Shown one piece after another: positions 42,050 through 52,149 of a DNA stretch of 64,000 bases (position 1 is its first letter; every line of letters begins with the position of its first letter). Source of the stretch: Vibrio qingdaonensis (GTDB taxonomy: Bacteria > Pseudomonadota > Gammaproteobacteria > Enterobacterales > Vibrionaceae); NCBI RefSeq assembly GCF_026191675.1, contig NZ_JAKRRY010000022.1, positions 1 through 64,000 on the forward strand, given 5' to 3'. A program made the position numbers and the translations under genes. A model generated the notes under the pieces. It was given only the letters and a program-made list of their open reading frames with translations, was not told the origin of the DNA and ran no database searches.

Positions 42050-44011
42050 ATGACAAAAATTCAGCCGAGTCCCTACCCTTTAGGGGCTTCTTTAGATAGC
42101 AAGGGATGTAATTTTGCTATCCATGCGCCAGATTGTGAACAAATCAAACTGGCGATATTTAATGACGATGATTCCTATCAACTCGTCTCGCTCGATGAAG
42201 AGTACGCAAGTATTAAATACACTCGCGTTGAGGGGATAAATGCGGGTCAACGTTACAATTTCGTTATCGAGAAGTCAGACTCACTTCAGTTTATCTCCGA
42301 TCCTTATGCAAAAGCATTGGATAAGCCCCTGCATTACATTCCTCCTTTCGATGATTCCAAGAGCTCGCTATTGCCGAAATGTGTCATCGTTGACGATGAC
42401 TTTGATTGGCAAGGCTCAACGTCACCGCGAATCCCTCGTGAAGAGATGATTTTGTTTGAAACCCACGTAAAAGGGCTAACCAAACTCAATGAACGCGTAC
42501 CAAAAGAACATCAGGGTAAGTATTTAGGACTCGTTAGTGACGATATGCTGGCGTTTTATCGCGAGCAAAATATTACCTCACTGCAATTATTACCTGTTGC
42601 GGCATGCATGCATGAACCGCACCTGCTCGATATGGATAAGGTCAATTACTGGGGCTACAACCCTTACGTATTTATGGCGCCTGATCCGAGATATGCAGAC
42701 AATGATGCCGTTATTGAGCTAAAAACGGCCATTCGAACGCTTCACCAACACGGCATTGAAGTTATTTTGGATGTAGTTTACAACCACACTGCGGAAAGTG
42801 GCGATAATGGCCCAGTCTTCAACCTGAAAGCACTGGACCAGCAATTTTACCTTAGACATGGTGAATACTTCGCCAACTTTACTGGCTGTGGCAACACCGT
42901 TGATCTTAACTATCAACCAGCACTTAACCTGGTGATGGACACGCTTCGATATTGGGTAGAAGAATTTAAAGTTGACGGCTTCCGCTTCGATCTTGCAGCG
43001 ACATTGGGGCGAAATGGTGACAACTTTAACCAAGATGCGGCATTTTTTAGGGCCGTCGCTCAAGACCCAACTCTGAAACAAACAAAACTCATCGCCGAAC
43101 CGTGGGACATCGGACCAAATGGTTATCAAGTGGGCAACTTTCCATTTGGGTGGAACGAATGTAACGACCGCCTACGTGATATCACGCGTAGCTTTTGGCG
43201 TGGGGATCAAGGGTATTTGAAAGAGTTTGCGACGCGTATTATGGGCTCTCGCGACTTATACAGCGCTGCTAACTGGCCCTATAAACTTACCGTCAACTAT
43301 ATTACCTATCATGATGGTTTTACGATGCAAGACCTTGTGTCTTATAAGCATAAACACAACGAAGCCAACGGAGAAAACAACCGTGATGGTCACGGTGACA
43401 ACCGCTCTGACAATTACGGGGTCGAAGGTGAAACAGATAACCCTGTAATTCTTGCAACCAGAGAAAAGCAAAAGCGAAACTTTATGGCAACGCTGTTATT
43501 TTCTTTTGGCATCCCGCATATTTTGACAGCCGATGTTCTCTCTCATTCTCAAAAAGGAAATAATAACGCTTACTGTCAAGACAACGAGTTAAGCTGGTTA
43601 AATTGGGAACAAAGCGCCGCCAAACAGCACTTTAAAACTTGGTTGGCCGATATGATTACCGCTCGTCAACAATATATGGTGCCATTCATTCAAGCTTTCA
43701 GTGGTGAAAACCGCAACAATAACCGGATCTTCTGGAGCCGCGTTGATGGAAAGCTAATGAGTATGGAAGATTGGAATCGACTAAGCAGTGTCGCACTGCA
43801 CCTTGGTATTGGTGAAGATGGCGATGAAATGCTTTATTTGATTAACCAAACTAAAGCACCCGCACGCTTTTCACTGCCTAACGACAGAAAACAATGCTGG
43901 AAAACCATTTGTGATACTCACATCGCTGACGCAGAAGTGGGTCATGCTGAGGGCGAAATTCTGCAAGCGCCAATGTCTATGGCGATATTGCATTTTTCTC
44001 CAAATCAATAA
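42050..44011 (+). CDS. glgX: Glycogen debranching enzyme GlgX
   Basis: About 653 residues (E. coli GlgX is 657), a GH13 isoamylase-type enzyme. An N-terminal CBM48-like domain (about 5-85) is followed by the catalytic barrel: DVVYNHTAES (region I), DGFRFDLA (nucleophile Asp), LIAEPWD (general acid Glu) and ITYHDGFTMQDL (region IV, His-Asp). It removes alpha-1,6 branches from glycogen or limit dextrins. I start at the ATG at 42050 because the domain begins there; the frame extends back to a TTG at 41984. Divergent from lamB, so it is placed with maltodextrin use. Confidence 0.92.
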   Translation: MTKIQPSPYPLGASLDSKGCNFAIHAPDCEQIKLAIFNDDDSYQLVSLDEEYASIKYTRVEGINAGQRYNFVIEKSDSLQFISDPYAKALDKPLHYIPPFDDSKSSLLPKCVIVDDDFDWQGSTSPRIPREEMILFETHVKGLTKLNERVPKEHQGKYLGLVSDDMLAFYREQNITSLQLLPVAACMHEPHLLDMDKVNYWGYNPYVFMAPDPRYADNDAVIELKTAIRTLHQHGIEVILDVVYNHTAESGDNGPVFNLKALDQQFYLRHGEYFANFTGCGNTVDLNYQPALNLVMDTLRYWVEEFKVDGFRFDLAATLGRNGDNFNQDAAFFRAVAQDPTLKQTKLIAEPWDIGPNGYQVGNFPFGWNECNDRLRDITRSFWRGDQGYLKEFATRIMGSRDLYSAANWPYKLTVNYITYHDGFTMQDLVSYKHKHNEANGENNRDGHGDNRSDNYGVEGETDNPVILATREKQKRNFMATLLFSFGIPHILTADVLSHSQKGNNNAYCQDNELSWLNWEQSAAKQHFKTWLADMITARQQYMVPFIQAFSGENRNNNRIFWSRVDGKLMSMEDWNRLSSVALHLGIGEDGDEMLYLINQTKAPARFSLPNDRKQCWKTICDTHIADAEVGHAEGEILQAPMSMAILHFSPNQ

Positions 44012-44028
44012 ACATCTTCTATAACACC

Positions 44029-44060
44029 AAAAAGAGCCGACTATTTAGGCTCTTTTTTTA
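44029..44060 (+). terminator. glgX terminator
   Basis: AAAAAGAGCC pairs with GGCTCTTTTT around a 9-base loop and continues into T. It lies 18 bases after the stop. Confidence 0.92.
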
Positions 44061-44167
44061 CCGATTGTCGCCAAAATAAAAATCTCACCGGATAATGTAA
44101 TAATTCTTTGAAAAATACTGACTAGCAATAGTAATATCAGACACTTGCTCAATCAGTTGAATAGTTT

Positions 44168-45928
44168 ATGTCTCTGCCAAAATTTTTATTGCGTATATTT
44201 CGTCCATTTACTTTTGGGCTCATCGCAACCCTTATTTTTATCTCATATCAACAGTATCAGCGCTCGCAAGAACTGGCGATGGAACAATCTCAATCTAATG
44301 TAAAAATGGCGTCAGCGTTAGTTTGGGCACAAATTGAAGCCACATTTGGTAAAGTCGACTTACTGCAAAACCATTCCAATTCAACTCATTTTGACACATT
44401 GTCCAAAGATGTGTTGTCCAACACCTACTTATATAAGAATGTGGCTCGTTTTAACCCAACGACTCACGAGTATCAGCCTGTGAATGGCGCACCTATTTCC
44501 AAACAAGTTATTGATGCGATTCAGTGGCATCAATATCAGGCAACATCTAAAACTTACGCAGTTTCTAGCATCTATCAAAAAGCCAATGGCTTTTGGGTTT
44601 TCGCGATAAAACAAGTTAACCAGGCCAATGAAAAAGAAGTCTGGATTGAATTTGATGTTCAGCATACCACTCAATACTTGGCAAACTTAAAAACCCTGAA
44701 AGCAGGCTACGTGTTTGTCATTGACGCGGAGACGGGGCGACTGGTCTTTCACCCTAATCCGTTACGAATAGGAACACCGTCAATTAGTTTTGCTGGCGGA
44801 CTGAAAGAGAGAATAAACCAAGAAGAAAAGCGTGGCACCTACGAGTACTATTATAATGGGCAATATAAAGTGAGTGTTTTTGATAGTCATAATCCCATGA
44901 ATTGGGTTTTTGTGTCAGGCACAAACCGCTCAGATATTCTCTTTGCGTCTTATCAAATATCATTAACAGCGGTCATCATATTATCACTGGTCGTTTTATT
45001 ACTTTCTATTAACTATATTACCTTCCAGCTTAATAAGTCGCTTGCCAAGCTCAATGTATCACCCGACATCTCTCATTTTAAGCATGAACTTAAGTCGATA
45101 TTCAACCAATTTACCTTTCATAAAGGGATGCAACTTTGCCTTTATGACAATGACTCCGGTCATTTCAGAACCATCGATTTTCATGGCAATACGCAAGTGA
45201 TTCATCATGCCGATACTTTGCCTTCAGTTCTCACTCGCCGGGAGCTGAACTACTCATACAATACGCAATCTGATGCTTTAGCAAGAAAACTGCAAATGAA
45301 AGGGCGTCACTACACAATGCCTCTGTATCAAAGAGATACGCTTATTGGCGTTATTTACCTTAAGAGTTCCTTTTTCGCTTTTGAAGGGGTTATGCGCGCT
45401 ATTCGTGATTTTTCTGAGGTAGCACTGTCTAATTTACTGCTCATTCAAGCACTGCACAGCAAAGACCCGTTGACAGGGTTGGATAATAAACAAACCATGC
45501 GTGAATCACTATGCCAGCAGCTGCGGAATCGTCACGCGGTGTTTGCACTCATTGATATTAATGGATTAGGTAACATCAACACCCAGCATGGCGATATGTT
45601 AGGTGACACCATCATTTTATATGTCGCCGACACCATTAAACGAAACTTCAAAAAGCCCAATGCAATGTGTATATCCCGTGACGAGTCAGGGGGGTTCGCC
45701 GTTCTTTTTGAAGCAGCGAGTAGTGATGAAGCAGAAAAGCAGCTGGACTGGTTACGACAACTCATCCAAAAGCAGCCCCTCAATATGCATGATAAATGGA
45801 TTTCAACATCTGTGACCATTGGAGCCACGAGCATTGGCGACACGCCTGATGCGGTGATTAGCCGCGCTAAGCAAAGTCTCCAGCAAGCAAAGTTAAAAGG
45901 TCGAAATACTGTCTGTTTCTACCGCTAA
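44168..45928 (+). CDS. Membrane sensor protein with degenerate GGDEF domain
   Basis: A 586-residue protein: membrane segment (about 14-30), a periplasmic Cache-like sensor (about 35-260, with VFVIDAETGRLVFHPNP), second membrane segment (about 262-285), a linker region and a C-terminal GGDEF-type domain that begins DPLTGLDNKQTM. The active-site loop GGDEF is replaced by ESGGF (506-510), and no I-site RxxD is seen before it, so it should not make cyclic di-GMP. It could bind GTP or act by contact. The gene is alone between terminators and could sense a small ligand in the periplasm. Confidence 0.88.
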   Translation: MSLPKFLLRIFRPFTFGLIATLIFISYQQYQRSQELAMEQSQSNVKMASALVWAQIEATFGKVDLLQNHSNSTHFDTLSKDVLSNTYLYKNVARFNPTTHEYQPVNGAPISKQVIDAIQWHQYQATSKTYAVSSIYQKANGFWVFAIKQVNQANEKEVWIEFDVQHTTQYLANLKTLKAGYVFVIDAETGRLVFHPNPLRIGTPSISFAGGLKERINQEEKRGTYEYYYNGQYKVSVFDSHNPMNWVFVSGTNRSDILFASYQISLTAVIILSLVVLLLSINYITFQLNKSLAKLNVSPDISHFKHELKSIFNQFTFHKGMQLCLYDNDSGHFRTIDFHGNTQVIHHADTLPSVLTRRELNYSYNTQSDALARKLQMKGRHYTMPLYQRDTLIGVIYLKSSFFAFEGVMRAIRDFSEVALSNLLLIQALHSKDPLTGLDNKQTMRESLCQQLRNRHAVFALIDINGLGNINTQHGDMLGDTIILYVADTIKRNFKKPNAMCISRDESGGFAVLFEAASSDEAEKQLDWLRQLIQKQPLNMHDKWISTSVTIGATSIGDTPDAVISRAKQSLQQAKLKGRNTVCFYR

Positions 45929-46025
45929 TCAAGGCTGTTGACTGTACTATAAAAAAGATTTAATGGTGAGGTGAATATTAGGTTCTAGCAGAAGATACCC
46001 TACCGACTGTACAATTCACAATAAC

Positions 46026-46063
46026 AAAAAAGGCTTACCCGAATGCTCGGATAAGCCTTTTTT
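46026..46063. terminator. Bidirectional terminator between GGDEF and LysR genes
   Basis: AAAAAAGGCTTACCCGA pairs with TCGGATAAGCCTTTTTT (one mismatch), giving a long stem with T or A tracts on both sides. It separates the convergent GGDEF and LysR genes. Confidence 0.92.
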
Positions 46064-46089
46064 AAATAATCAGTTGGCAAAATGTGGTA

Positions 46090-46965
46090 CTAGAACACGC
46101 CTAACACTTCACACAAGTACTTAGCGGCAGGTCCTAATCGTGCATTTGACTTCCAAAGCACATCCGCGGAGTTTAGCATTTCATAGCGTTGGAATTCGGG
46201 TCTAAAGTCGATTAATGTGCCTAATGCTTGCTTTTCAACAATGAAGTCTTTCGGCACAATAGCCCAGCCAATTCCCTGCTCAACCAGCTTAATCACGTCT
46301 TCTTGATCGTCTGCTTGCCAAATATCTTGCGAAAATGCACCTTGCGCGTTCAGCACTGGGTTTTGCATCATGCTACGACAAACAATCTGTCTTTCACCAA
46401 TTAAGGTTTCATTGCTCACTTGCGCCATATCGGCAAAAATTGAGTCTGGGCTACAAATACATACCCATTCAATGTTAGCAATAGAGACAAAATCTAACCC
46501 CTCCGGCACCGCGTCAGCAGCAATATTAAATCCAAGTTCTATATCATCATTGGAGATGGCTGCCGTGAGATAATGAGCACCAAGTCGTGATACATCCACA
46601 TGAGTGAATGGAAACCGTTGTGACATTTTCTCAATCGCAGATTCCAGTAAACTAAATGGTAGCAACGGATCAATGGCAATTCTCAATGTATCTTCGACAT
46701 TCTCAACACTTGCTCGGGAATAATTGCGGATTCGCTCGGCTTGTCGCAACAGTACCTTTGCCTGTGAAAGCATCCGTTCACCCTGAGGGGTGAGCTTGGG
46801 GTACTTAGTACTTCTATCGAACAGCGTAATACCGAGATCAACCTCGAGATTATTCACACCAATACTTACCGAGCTTTGGCTTTTTCCGAGGTGCCTTGCT
46901 GCTGCAGAAAAGGAACCTTGCTCTGCTGCTGCGACAAATGCCACTAGCTGCTCAATATTCAGCAT
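46090..46965 (-). CDS. LysR-family transcriptional regulator
   Basis: A 291-residue regulator from the ATG at 46965, with AAGGG seven bases upstream (the TTG at 46971 is a weaker alternative). The helix-turn-helix lies at about 4-60 (EQLVAFVAAAEQGSFSAAAR, SQSSVSIGVNNLE), followed by the effector domain. The upstream neighbour on the same strand is the outer-membrane barrel gene at 47090-48283; no metabolic target is adjacent. Ligand and target are unknown. Confidence 0.93.
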   Translation of the reverse strand: MLNIEQLVAFVAAAEQGSFSAAARHLGKSQSSVSIGVNNLEVDLGITLFDRSTKYPKLTPQGERMLSQAKVLLRQAERIRNYSRASVENVEDTLRIAIDPLLPFSLLESAIEKMSQRFPFTHVDVSRLGAHYLTAAISNDDIELGFNIAADAVPEGLDFVSIANIEWVCICSPDSIFADMAQVSNETLIGERQIVCRSMMQNPVLNAQGAFSQDIWQADDQEDVIKLVEQGIGWAIVPKDFIVEKQALGTLIDFRPEFQRYEMLNSADVLWKSNARLGPAAKYLCEVLGVF

Positions 46966-47089
46966 ATTCAACCCTTTGAATCACTTATTAATAACCATGT
47001 CATCGTAAAACAATAGCACAATAATTGCACCAACTCATAACCCCAACCAATACAAGCACCAAGGCAAATCAACCAGGGGGATAGATCAA

Positions 47090-48283
47090 TTAAAACGCTT
47101 CACCAAATCGAATATAGAAACTCGTGTTGCCCATTTTAGAGACCGCCACATCAGCACCTATCGAAAATCGTTCTTTTGCGTTCAACAAATAGCGAACGCC
47201 CACCCCTGCACTCGGAATAACGTCTGATTTCACACTATACGATGCACCTTTATACTCATTCTTAACCATTGCCACGCCAGCAAAAGCCACACCACTCCAT
47301 AATGTTGAGAACTTACGGCGGTATTCAACTTCAGCCTGATACATCGCACTACCACGATATTTATTCCAATCAGCGCCTCGTAAATCCGGTGTGACGAATT
47401 CATATTCCGGCGTGTCTCCAAGCATTTCTTTACCAATAACACGATAAGCGAGCACATCTTCACCCACTGGAAAGTACTGACTGATTTCTGCGTCTAATCT
47501 ATCAAATCGCTTACCTGTACGGCTATCTTTAGAGTAATGTAATGTGCTCAAGTCGACATTTAAGCCCTGACTTGCACCCATCATGTTGTCACGAGAGTCG
47601 TAAGTCATTAGAAAACCAACGGCACTATTGTTGCCGCTCATTTGACGCTCAAATTCGCGCTTTTCTTCCGCCGTCGCTTTTTCTTTTAAGTCTGCATTAC
47701 CGCCACTCCATAGCCCTTGAACACCAAAATACAAGTCATCGATAATCTGCTTACGCACCTCACCATAGACAAAATTCGAGTAGCTTGAATATTTTGCAGC
47801 TTTTGGTAATTGCATCCCAACGCGGCCAGTGTATTTTAAATTCAAACTAAAATGCCCCGCCCAAAATCCAGCACGCCATGCATCATGCGCAAAAACATGT
47901 TCATGCCCAACAATCGCCATGCCACTGCCAGAATCCGTATACTGACCATAAAACATACTGGTAGACGGGTTTGTTGCCCCTTCCGCTCGGTCATGCAAAT
48001 ACATCGCATTAACTCCAAGACCAACCCCCAATGCATCATCAGTAATCGGAACAGGAAATGCTGCAAACTTTCTATCTGGTAGGGCTTCTTCACCTGCTAC
48101 CTGAGGCTGATGGCTAGCAAGTTCTTGCGAAGGCGTGCTACTTGCACCTGCATTTTGTGGTGTGGGCTCTCGACTCTCGGCAGCATGATTTTCAACCTTT
48201 GCGGCATCTTCTGCTAAGACAGAAGTCGCAACAGTAATGAGAGAGAGGGATAACAGTGAAGTCTTGATAAGGGATGTATGCAC
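47090..48283 (-). CDS. BamA/TamA-like outer-membrane beta-barrel protein
   Basis: A 397-residue protein: signal peptide (cleavage after SVLA), a low-complexity proline- and alanine-rich linker (about 25-70), and a barrel of about 320 residues with repeated strands ending in Phe. It has the D15/BamA-type C-terminal barrel pattern, with GVGVRYLLNAKERFSIGADVA and the terminal FGEAF, but no POTRA domains. It is therefore a short surface-antigen type, as found in secreted patatin-like proteins and orphan barrels. Function unknown. The start is followed upstream by a 545-base gap. Confidence 0.82.
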   Translation of the reverse strand: MHTSLIKTSLLSLSLITVATSVLAEDAAKVENHAAESREPTPQNAGASSTPSQELASHQPQVAGEEALPDRKFAAFPVPITDDALGVGLGVNAMYLHDRAEGATNPSTSMFYGQYTDSGSGMAIVGHEHVFAHDAWRAGFWAGHFSLNLKYTGRVGMQLPKAAKYSSYSNFVYGEVRKQIIDDLYFGVQGLWSGGNADLKEKATAEEKREFERQMSGNNSAVGFLMTYDSRDNMMGASQGLNVDLSTLHYSKDSRTGKRFDRLDAEISQYFPVGEDVLAYRVIGKEMLGDTPEYEFVTPDLRGADWNKYRGSAMYQAEVEYRRKFSTLWSGVAFAGVAMVKNEYKGASYSVKSDVIPSAGVGVRYLLNAKERFSIGADVAVSKMGNTSFYIRFGEAF

Positions 48284-48829
48284 AGAAATCTCAATTAGTC
48301 GTGTTCGTTACGTACCACACTGAGATTCCTTTCTTCATGGTACTCGTATCTAAAGCCGTACCTTGTGTGTGCCCAAGCGATAGGCGATGGTGATGCTACT
48401 AAAATACCATTCGTAGATAAAGCCGACCCATTCGAATTTAAGATAGTTAACATAGATAAACGCCGCTAAACCGTCAAAAATCTAGCTCATCATATCTGCA
48501 CGAGACACCTCACTCTTTTATGAAAACCATAAAAACAATAAATATTGTTACTATACAATTAGATAAGATCGCCACCGCCAATAATCATACCCAACAACAA
48601 CCCATTCGAAATTAAGGTGCGTAATTCACGCTATACTAGAAAAAACATATGAAGTTTGTAATGTTTGTCGGTTTGCTATATTGGGTAACCATAAAGCCTC
48701 TCTCTAGCGCTCACATGAAGTTTCGTCAAATTTGATGGGTTCGCTCAGTAACTCGTTGCATTCATTATGCAATATAGGCAAGCTAGGATGCGCTAAACTA
48801 CTGAGAATAATCCTTGAAGGACAAGCATA
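48284..48829. other. Divergent intergenic region of about 0.55 kb
   Basis: It holds the promoters of the barrel gene (minus) and the YccT-like gene (plus). A palindrome TTGCAT-TCATT-ATGCAA lies at 48756-48772, about 58 bases before the YccT-like start, and may be an operator. AT-rich blocks are found near 48530-48570. No gene or RNA is seen. Confidence 0.45.
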
Positions 48830-49486
48830 ATGAAAGCACTTAAAATTCTTACCTGCGCTCTTTTAGCGAGTAGCAGCACATTCGCAGTCGCTGACGTTAC
48901 GATTAACATCCCTGAATCCGTTGACTTGCTATCCGTCAACGCTGGTGAAGCTAACTCAAAATCAAACGGGTTTTTCTCGTCTGGCGAAACCGCAACACTA
49001 CCCGATGGTACCAATCAAATCGTATTTCGCTTTGAGCCCTACTTTGATCTTAATCGCGAGGAGCGCGTGAGTGTTCCAAGTAAAGCCGTAATTGCCCGAT
49101 TTGACGCAAGCAATACCACACTGACGTTAGAAGTTCCAAGTTATCAAAACGAGCGACAGGCGAAAAAAGACATCGATACCTTTGCGTGGTCATTAAAAGA
49201 TGAACAAGGCAACGTGATAGCGGTAGAGCAAGACGTACTCATTAAAGATGGCATGCAAATTGGTCGTGATTACAGCCGTGAAGCAGAAGATTACAACCGT
49301 AAAGGTGGCGTCGCGGCCATTGCGGCCATTGGAGCTGTCGCAGCAACGGCGACCCCCGTCACTTTACCCGCCAATGTCAATGCCCCCGCTGGCGATACCA
49401 CTGCGGAAGAGATGCTCATTTTCTGGTACAACAAAGCCGATGATGCAACGAAAGCACGCTTTAAAGACTACGTGAGTCAACACTAA
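48830..49486 (+). CDS. YccT/DUF2057 family periplasmic protein
   Basis: A 218-residue protein with a signal peptide (cleavage after TFAVA) and the DUF2057/UPF0319 pattern: ITINIPESVDLLSVN-like start, EPYFDLNREERVSVPSKAVIARFDA-type middle and EEMLIFWYNKADDATKARF at the end. E. coli YccT (CsgI), of about 220 residues, hinders curli assembly. Whether that applies here is unknown, because no curli genes are in the window. The start has GAAGGA upstream. A terminator follows. Confidence 0.88.
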   Translation: MKALKILTCALLASSSTFAVADVTINIPESVDLLSVNAGEANSKSNGFFSSGETATLPDGTNQIVFRFEPYFDLNREERVSVPSKAVIARFDASNTTLTLEVPSYQNERQAKKDIDTFAWSLKDEQGNVIAVEQDVLIKDGMQIGRDYSREAEDYNRKGGVAAIAAIGAVAATATPVTLPANVNAPAGDTTAEEMLIFWYNKADDATKARFKDYVSQH

Positions 49487-49513
49487 CTCCAACACCACTT
49501 AGTCAAGCCCAAG

Positions 49514-49537
49514 AGCCGCTTAATAAAGCGGCTTTTT
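49514..49537 (+). terminator. Terminator of the YccT-like gene
   Basis: AGCCGCTT pairs with AAGCGGCT around a 4-base loop, followed by four more T. It lies 28 bases after the stop. Confidence 0.88.
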
Positions 49538-49618
49538 AAATCCAGACTTTCCCACTGCACCTCCCCAATAGCATCGAATAGACCGCTATCGAAACCACGA
49601 AACAATAGGACATAATTC

Positions 49619-50233
49619 ATGAAACAAATAGCCTTACTTGGCGATAGCCTAACCGCAGGTTGGGGGCTAGAAAAAGGACAAAACTGGTCCGATGCTCTGG
49701 CGTCTACATTTGCCGGGAGCCAATTCATCAACCTCGGAATTCCGGGTGATACAACAACTGGGATGATGTCACGATTTCAACAACAAGTGATAGACCAGCA
49801 ACCCGATGTGGTTGTGATTTTCGGTGGTCTAAACGATCTAAACTGGGATGCGCCAATTAATGAGATTGCCTGCAATTACAACGCAATGATTGCACAAGCA
49901 CAGCACCATCAGATCCAACCTGTCGTCATCATTACCTCGCCTATTGACCCTGTTGGGTCATTACCACTATTTGCTCATCAACAGGCAACGGTAACCCGTA
50001 TTCGAGATGCGATCGAAGCATTAAGTACAGAACACAGCAAACGGTTAGTCACAATGTATGGGCACGGCCCGTTCGGCATGGAAGTGGTCGATATTTATCA
50101 AGCGTTTGAAGCCTATGCACGAGAGCATGGCCATACGGCGCTCTATCAAAATGATGGCATTCACTTATCTGCTATTGGTGCTAACGTCATTTTCGAACAG
50201 CTCCAAGGTGTTATTGCCAAGCTAATAAGCTAA
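49619..50233 (+). CDS. SGNH/GDSL esterase (arylesterase / TesA-like)
   Basis: A 204-residue SGNH hydrolase: block I GDSLTAGWG (Ser10 nucleophile), block II GIPGDTT, block III GGLND and block V DGIHLSAIG (Asp-His). It lacks a signal peptide, unlike the secreted TesA, so it acts in the cytoplasm. The family hydrolyses small esters, thioesters and lysophospholipids. The last four codons and stop lie inside an octanucleotide repeat, which gives stop codons in every frame after the first units. Confidence 0.93.
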   Translation: MKQIALLGDSLTAGWGLEKGQNWSDALASTFAGSQFINLGIPGDTTTGMMSRFQQQVIDQQPDVVVIFGGLNDLNWDAPINEIACNYNAMIAQAQHHQIQPVVIITSPIDPVGSLPLFAHQQATVTRIRDAIEALSTEHSKRLVTMYGHGPFGMEVVDIYQAFEAYAREHGHTALYQNDGIHLSAIGANVIFEQLQGVIAKLIS

Positions 50234-50290
50234 TAAGCTAATAAGCTAATAAGCTAATAAGCTAATAAGCTAATAAGCTAATAAGCTAAT
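50219..50290. repeat. Nine-unit octanucleotide tandem repeat
   Basis: AAGCTAAT repeated nine times without error. It starts inside the end of the GDSL gene and runs into non-coding DNA. Because every unit contains TAA, gain or loss of units changes only the distance beyond the stop. Confidence 0.97.
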
Positions 50291-50403
50291 TTTCAAGACC
50301 ATTGGGAAAAATATCAAAGCGACTAACGTCAAGCACAATATCCGAAACAATATTATCTGTAACAATAGTATCTATAACAATAGTGCCAATAGTCAGTCGC
50401 TTT

Positions 50404-50431
50404 CCCTCTTACTGGCTGACCAATAAGAGGG
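50404..50431 (-). terminator. Stem-loop after the DASS carrier gene
   Basis: CCCTCTTA pairs with TAAGAGGG, with extra pairing in the loop (TGG/CCA), just beyond the DASS stop. T-run absent, so the assignment is tentative. Confidence 0.45.
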
Positions 50432-50443
50432 GAGATCGAGCCC

Positions 50444-51832
50444 CTACGCCCAGAACATCATGACAATGACCGTTAAGGCCATAATACAAGCGATGTTTAA
50501 CAAAATACCGATCTTCATCATTTCCTGTTGCTTGATGTGGCCAGAAGCGAAAACTATCGCATTAGGAGGCGTGGCAACGGGCAGCATAAATGCACACGAC
50601 GCTGCGACGGCGATCAGTACAGATAGGACAACAGGTGATAACCCAAAGGCTTCAGCCACACCCGCAAAGACAGGGATAAGCAATGCCGCACTGGCTGTAT
50701 TGCTGGCGAATTCAGTCAAGAACACCACAAATGCTGCGATGACAAAAATAATCAACACTAGGCCGAACTGAGAAATAAGCGCACTTAACTCATTGGCTAG
50801 AAATACACTGGTTCCCGTCGCCTTCAGTACATTGCTGAGACAGATACCACCACCAAATAGTAATAAAACGCCCCAGTCAGCCGTTTTTTCGATATCTTTC
50901 CAGTGGACAACACGGGCAAAATTCACCGCGACGATCGCTCCGAGCGCTACAATAGTGTCAAATTTTGCGTAGCCGCCAATCATGGCATTAATTGGCTTAC
51001 TAAAGATCCAAAAGAACACCGTTAAAGCAAAAATAAGTAAGGTGACAATTTTACCTTTATCCCACTCTACCGCTTGATGATTAATTTCGAATTCACCGTC
51101 TAGCTTTGGCTTCAACACGGCAAAGAGTACCGCCAGCGCAATTGGTAATAAGATCATCGCCGTAGGCAAGCCAAACTTCATCCAATCGGTAAACGTTAAC
51201 CCGACTTCAGCTGCAGCAATCGCGTTAGGCGGACTGCCGACCATGGTTGCAATACCACCAATACTGGCACTATAAGCAATACCTAATAAAACAAATACAT
51301 AAGTGTTGTGACCACTTTCTTCATTTACTTTACTGAGTACACCTAATACCAGTGGCAACATCATCGCCGCTGTCGCCGTATTACTGATCCACATAGACAG
51401 CACAGCAGTCACACCAAATAGCATAAAGACCGCGACGCTCATCCGCCCTTTGGCAAGGACCAATACTTTATCGGCGATCACTTTGTCTAATCCCTGTCGG
51501 TGCATCGCCGCGGCTAACGCAAAGCCACCTAAGAACAAGAATATGATGGAGTTAGCAAAGTTATTTAGCGCGGTCTGAGTATCAAACACGCCAAACAAGA
51601 CCGCGATGATAGGGACGAGTATTGCAGTGACGGTCACATGCAGCGCTTCCGTCAGCCAGAGCACAGCAATGAAGGCAAGGATACTGATTCCAAGCACCAC
51701 ATTAGGGTCAAATGGTAGCGTTTTATAAAGGACAAAAAACAGCGCGATATCCGCAAGAATAATCAGACTGTTGCGGTTTAAAAACCATTCTCGGGTGTTA
51801 GAGGGCAAAGGGACACTATCGTTTCTATTCAT
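50444..51832 (-). CDS. DASS (SLC13) sodium/anion symporter
   Basis: A 462-residue polytopic carrier (about 12 segments) of the divalent anion:sodium symporter family. The two DASS signature motifs are present: ISNTATAAMMLPLV and ASNTASAALLIP. Likely substrates are succinate, malate or citrate, or sulfate; homologues such as SdcS and VcINDY take up dicarboxylates with sodium. The start is supported by AGGAAG upstream. Single gene; neither neighbour hints at the substrate. Confidence 0.92.
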   Translation of the reverse strand: MNRNDSVPLPSNTREWFLNRNSLIILADIALFFVLYKTLPFDPNVVLGISILAFIAVLWLTEALHVTVTAILVPIIAVLFGVFDTQTALNNFANSIIFLFLGGFALAAAMHRQGLDKVIADKVLVLAKGRMSVAVFMLFGVTAVLSMWISNTATAAMMLPLVLGVLSKVNEESGHNTYVFVLLGIAYSASIGGIATMVGSPPNAIAAAEVGLTFTDWMKFGLPTAMILLPIALAVLFAVLKPKLDGEFEINHQAVEWDKGKIVTLLIFALTVFFWIFSKPINAMIGGYAKFDTIVALGAIVAVNFARVVHWKDIEKTADWGVLLLFGGGICLSNVLKATGTSVFLANELSALISQFGLVLIIFVIAAFVVFLTEFASNTASAALLIPVFAGVAEAFGLSPVVLSVLIAVAASCAFMLPVATPPNAIVFASGHIKQQEMMKIGILLNIACIMALTVIVMMFWA

Positions 51833-52149
51833 TATTATGGCTTCCTTTTGTTAACTGGGGTGGAGTCCCCCGGGGTGAATTCCCCAAAACCACAAGTTCT
51901 CAATAAAAACCGGCATCTAAGTGCGATCATTTACGCTAACCATGCCCATTATAAAAATTAAAATCGGAGCAAAGCGCTGATTCTCGATTGTTAAGACTTG
52001 CGGAACCAAATTATGATCCCACATAGCCAATCAAGCGCATAATACAAATTTATCAATCTGTTAACCACATCAACAATATGGATATAATTGCAACAACTTA
52101 CCCTAAGGCACTATCCCGTGCATTTTTATGAGCACGAGTCTATTCGGGT
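51833..52149. other. Intergenic region of about 0.3 kb
   Basis: Upstream region of the DASS gene and 3' flank of the hydrolase gene. AT-rich from about 51950. No gene, hairpin or convincing operator is seen. Confidence 0.4.
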
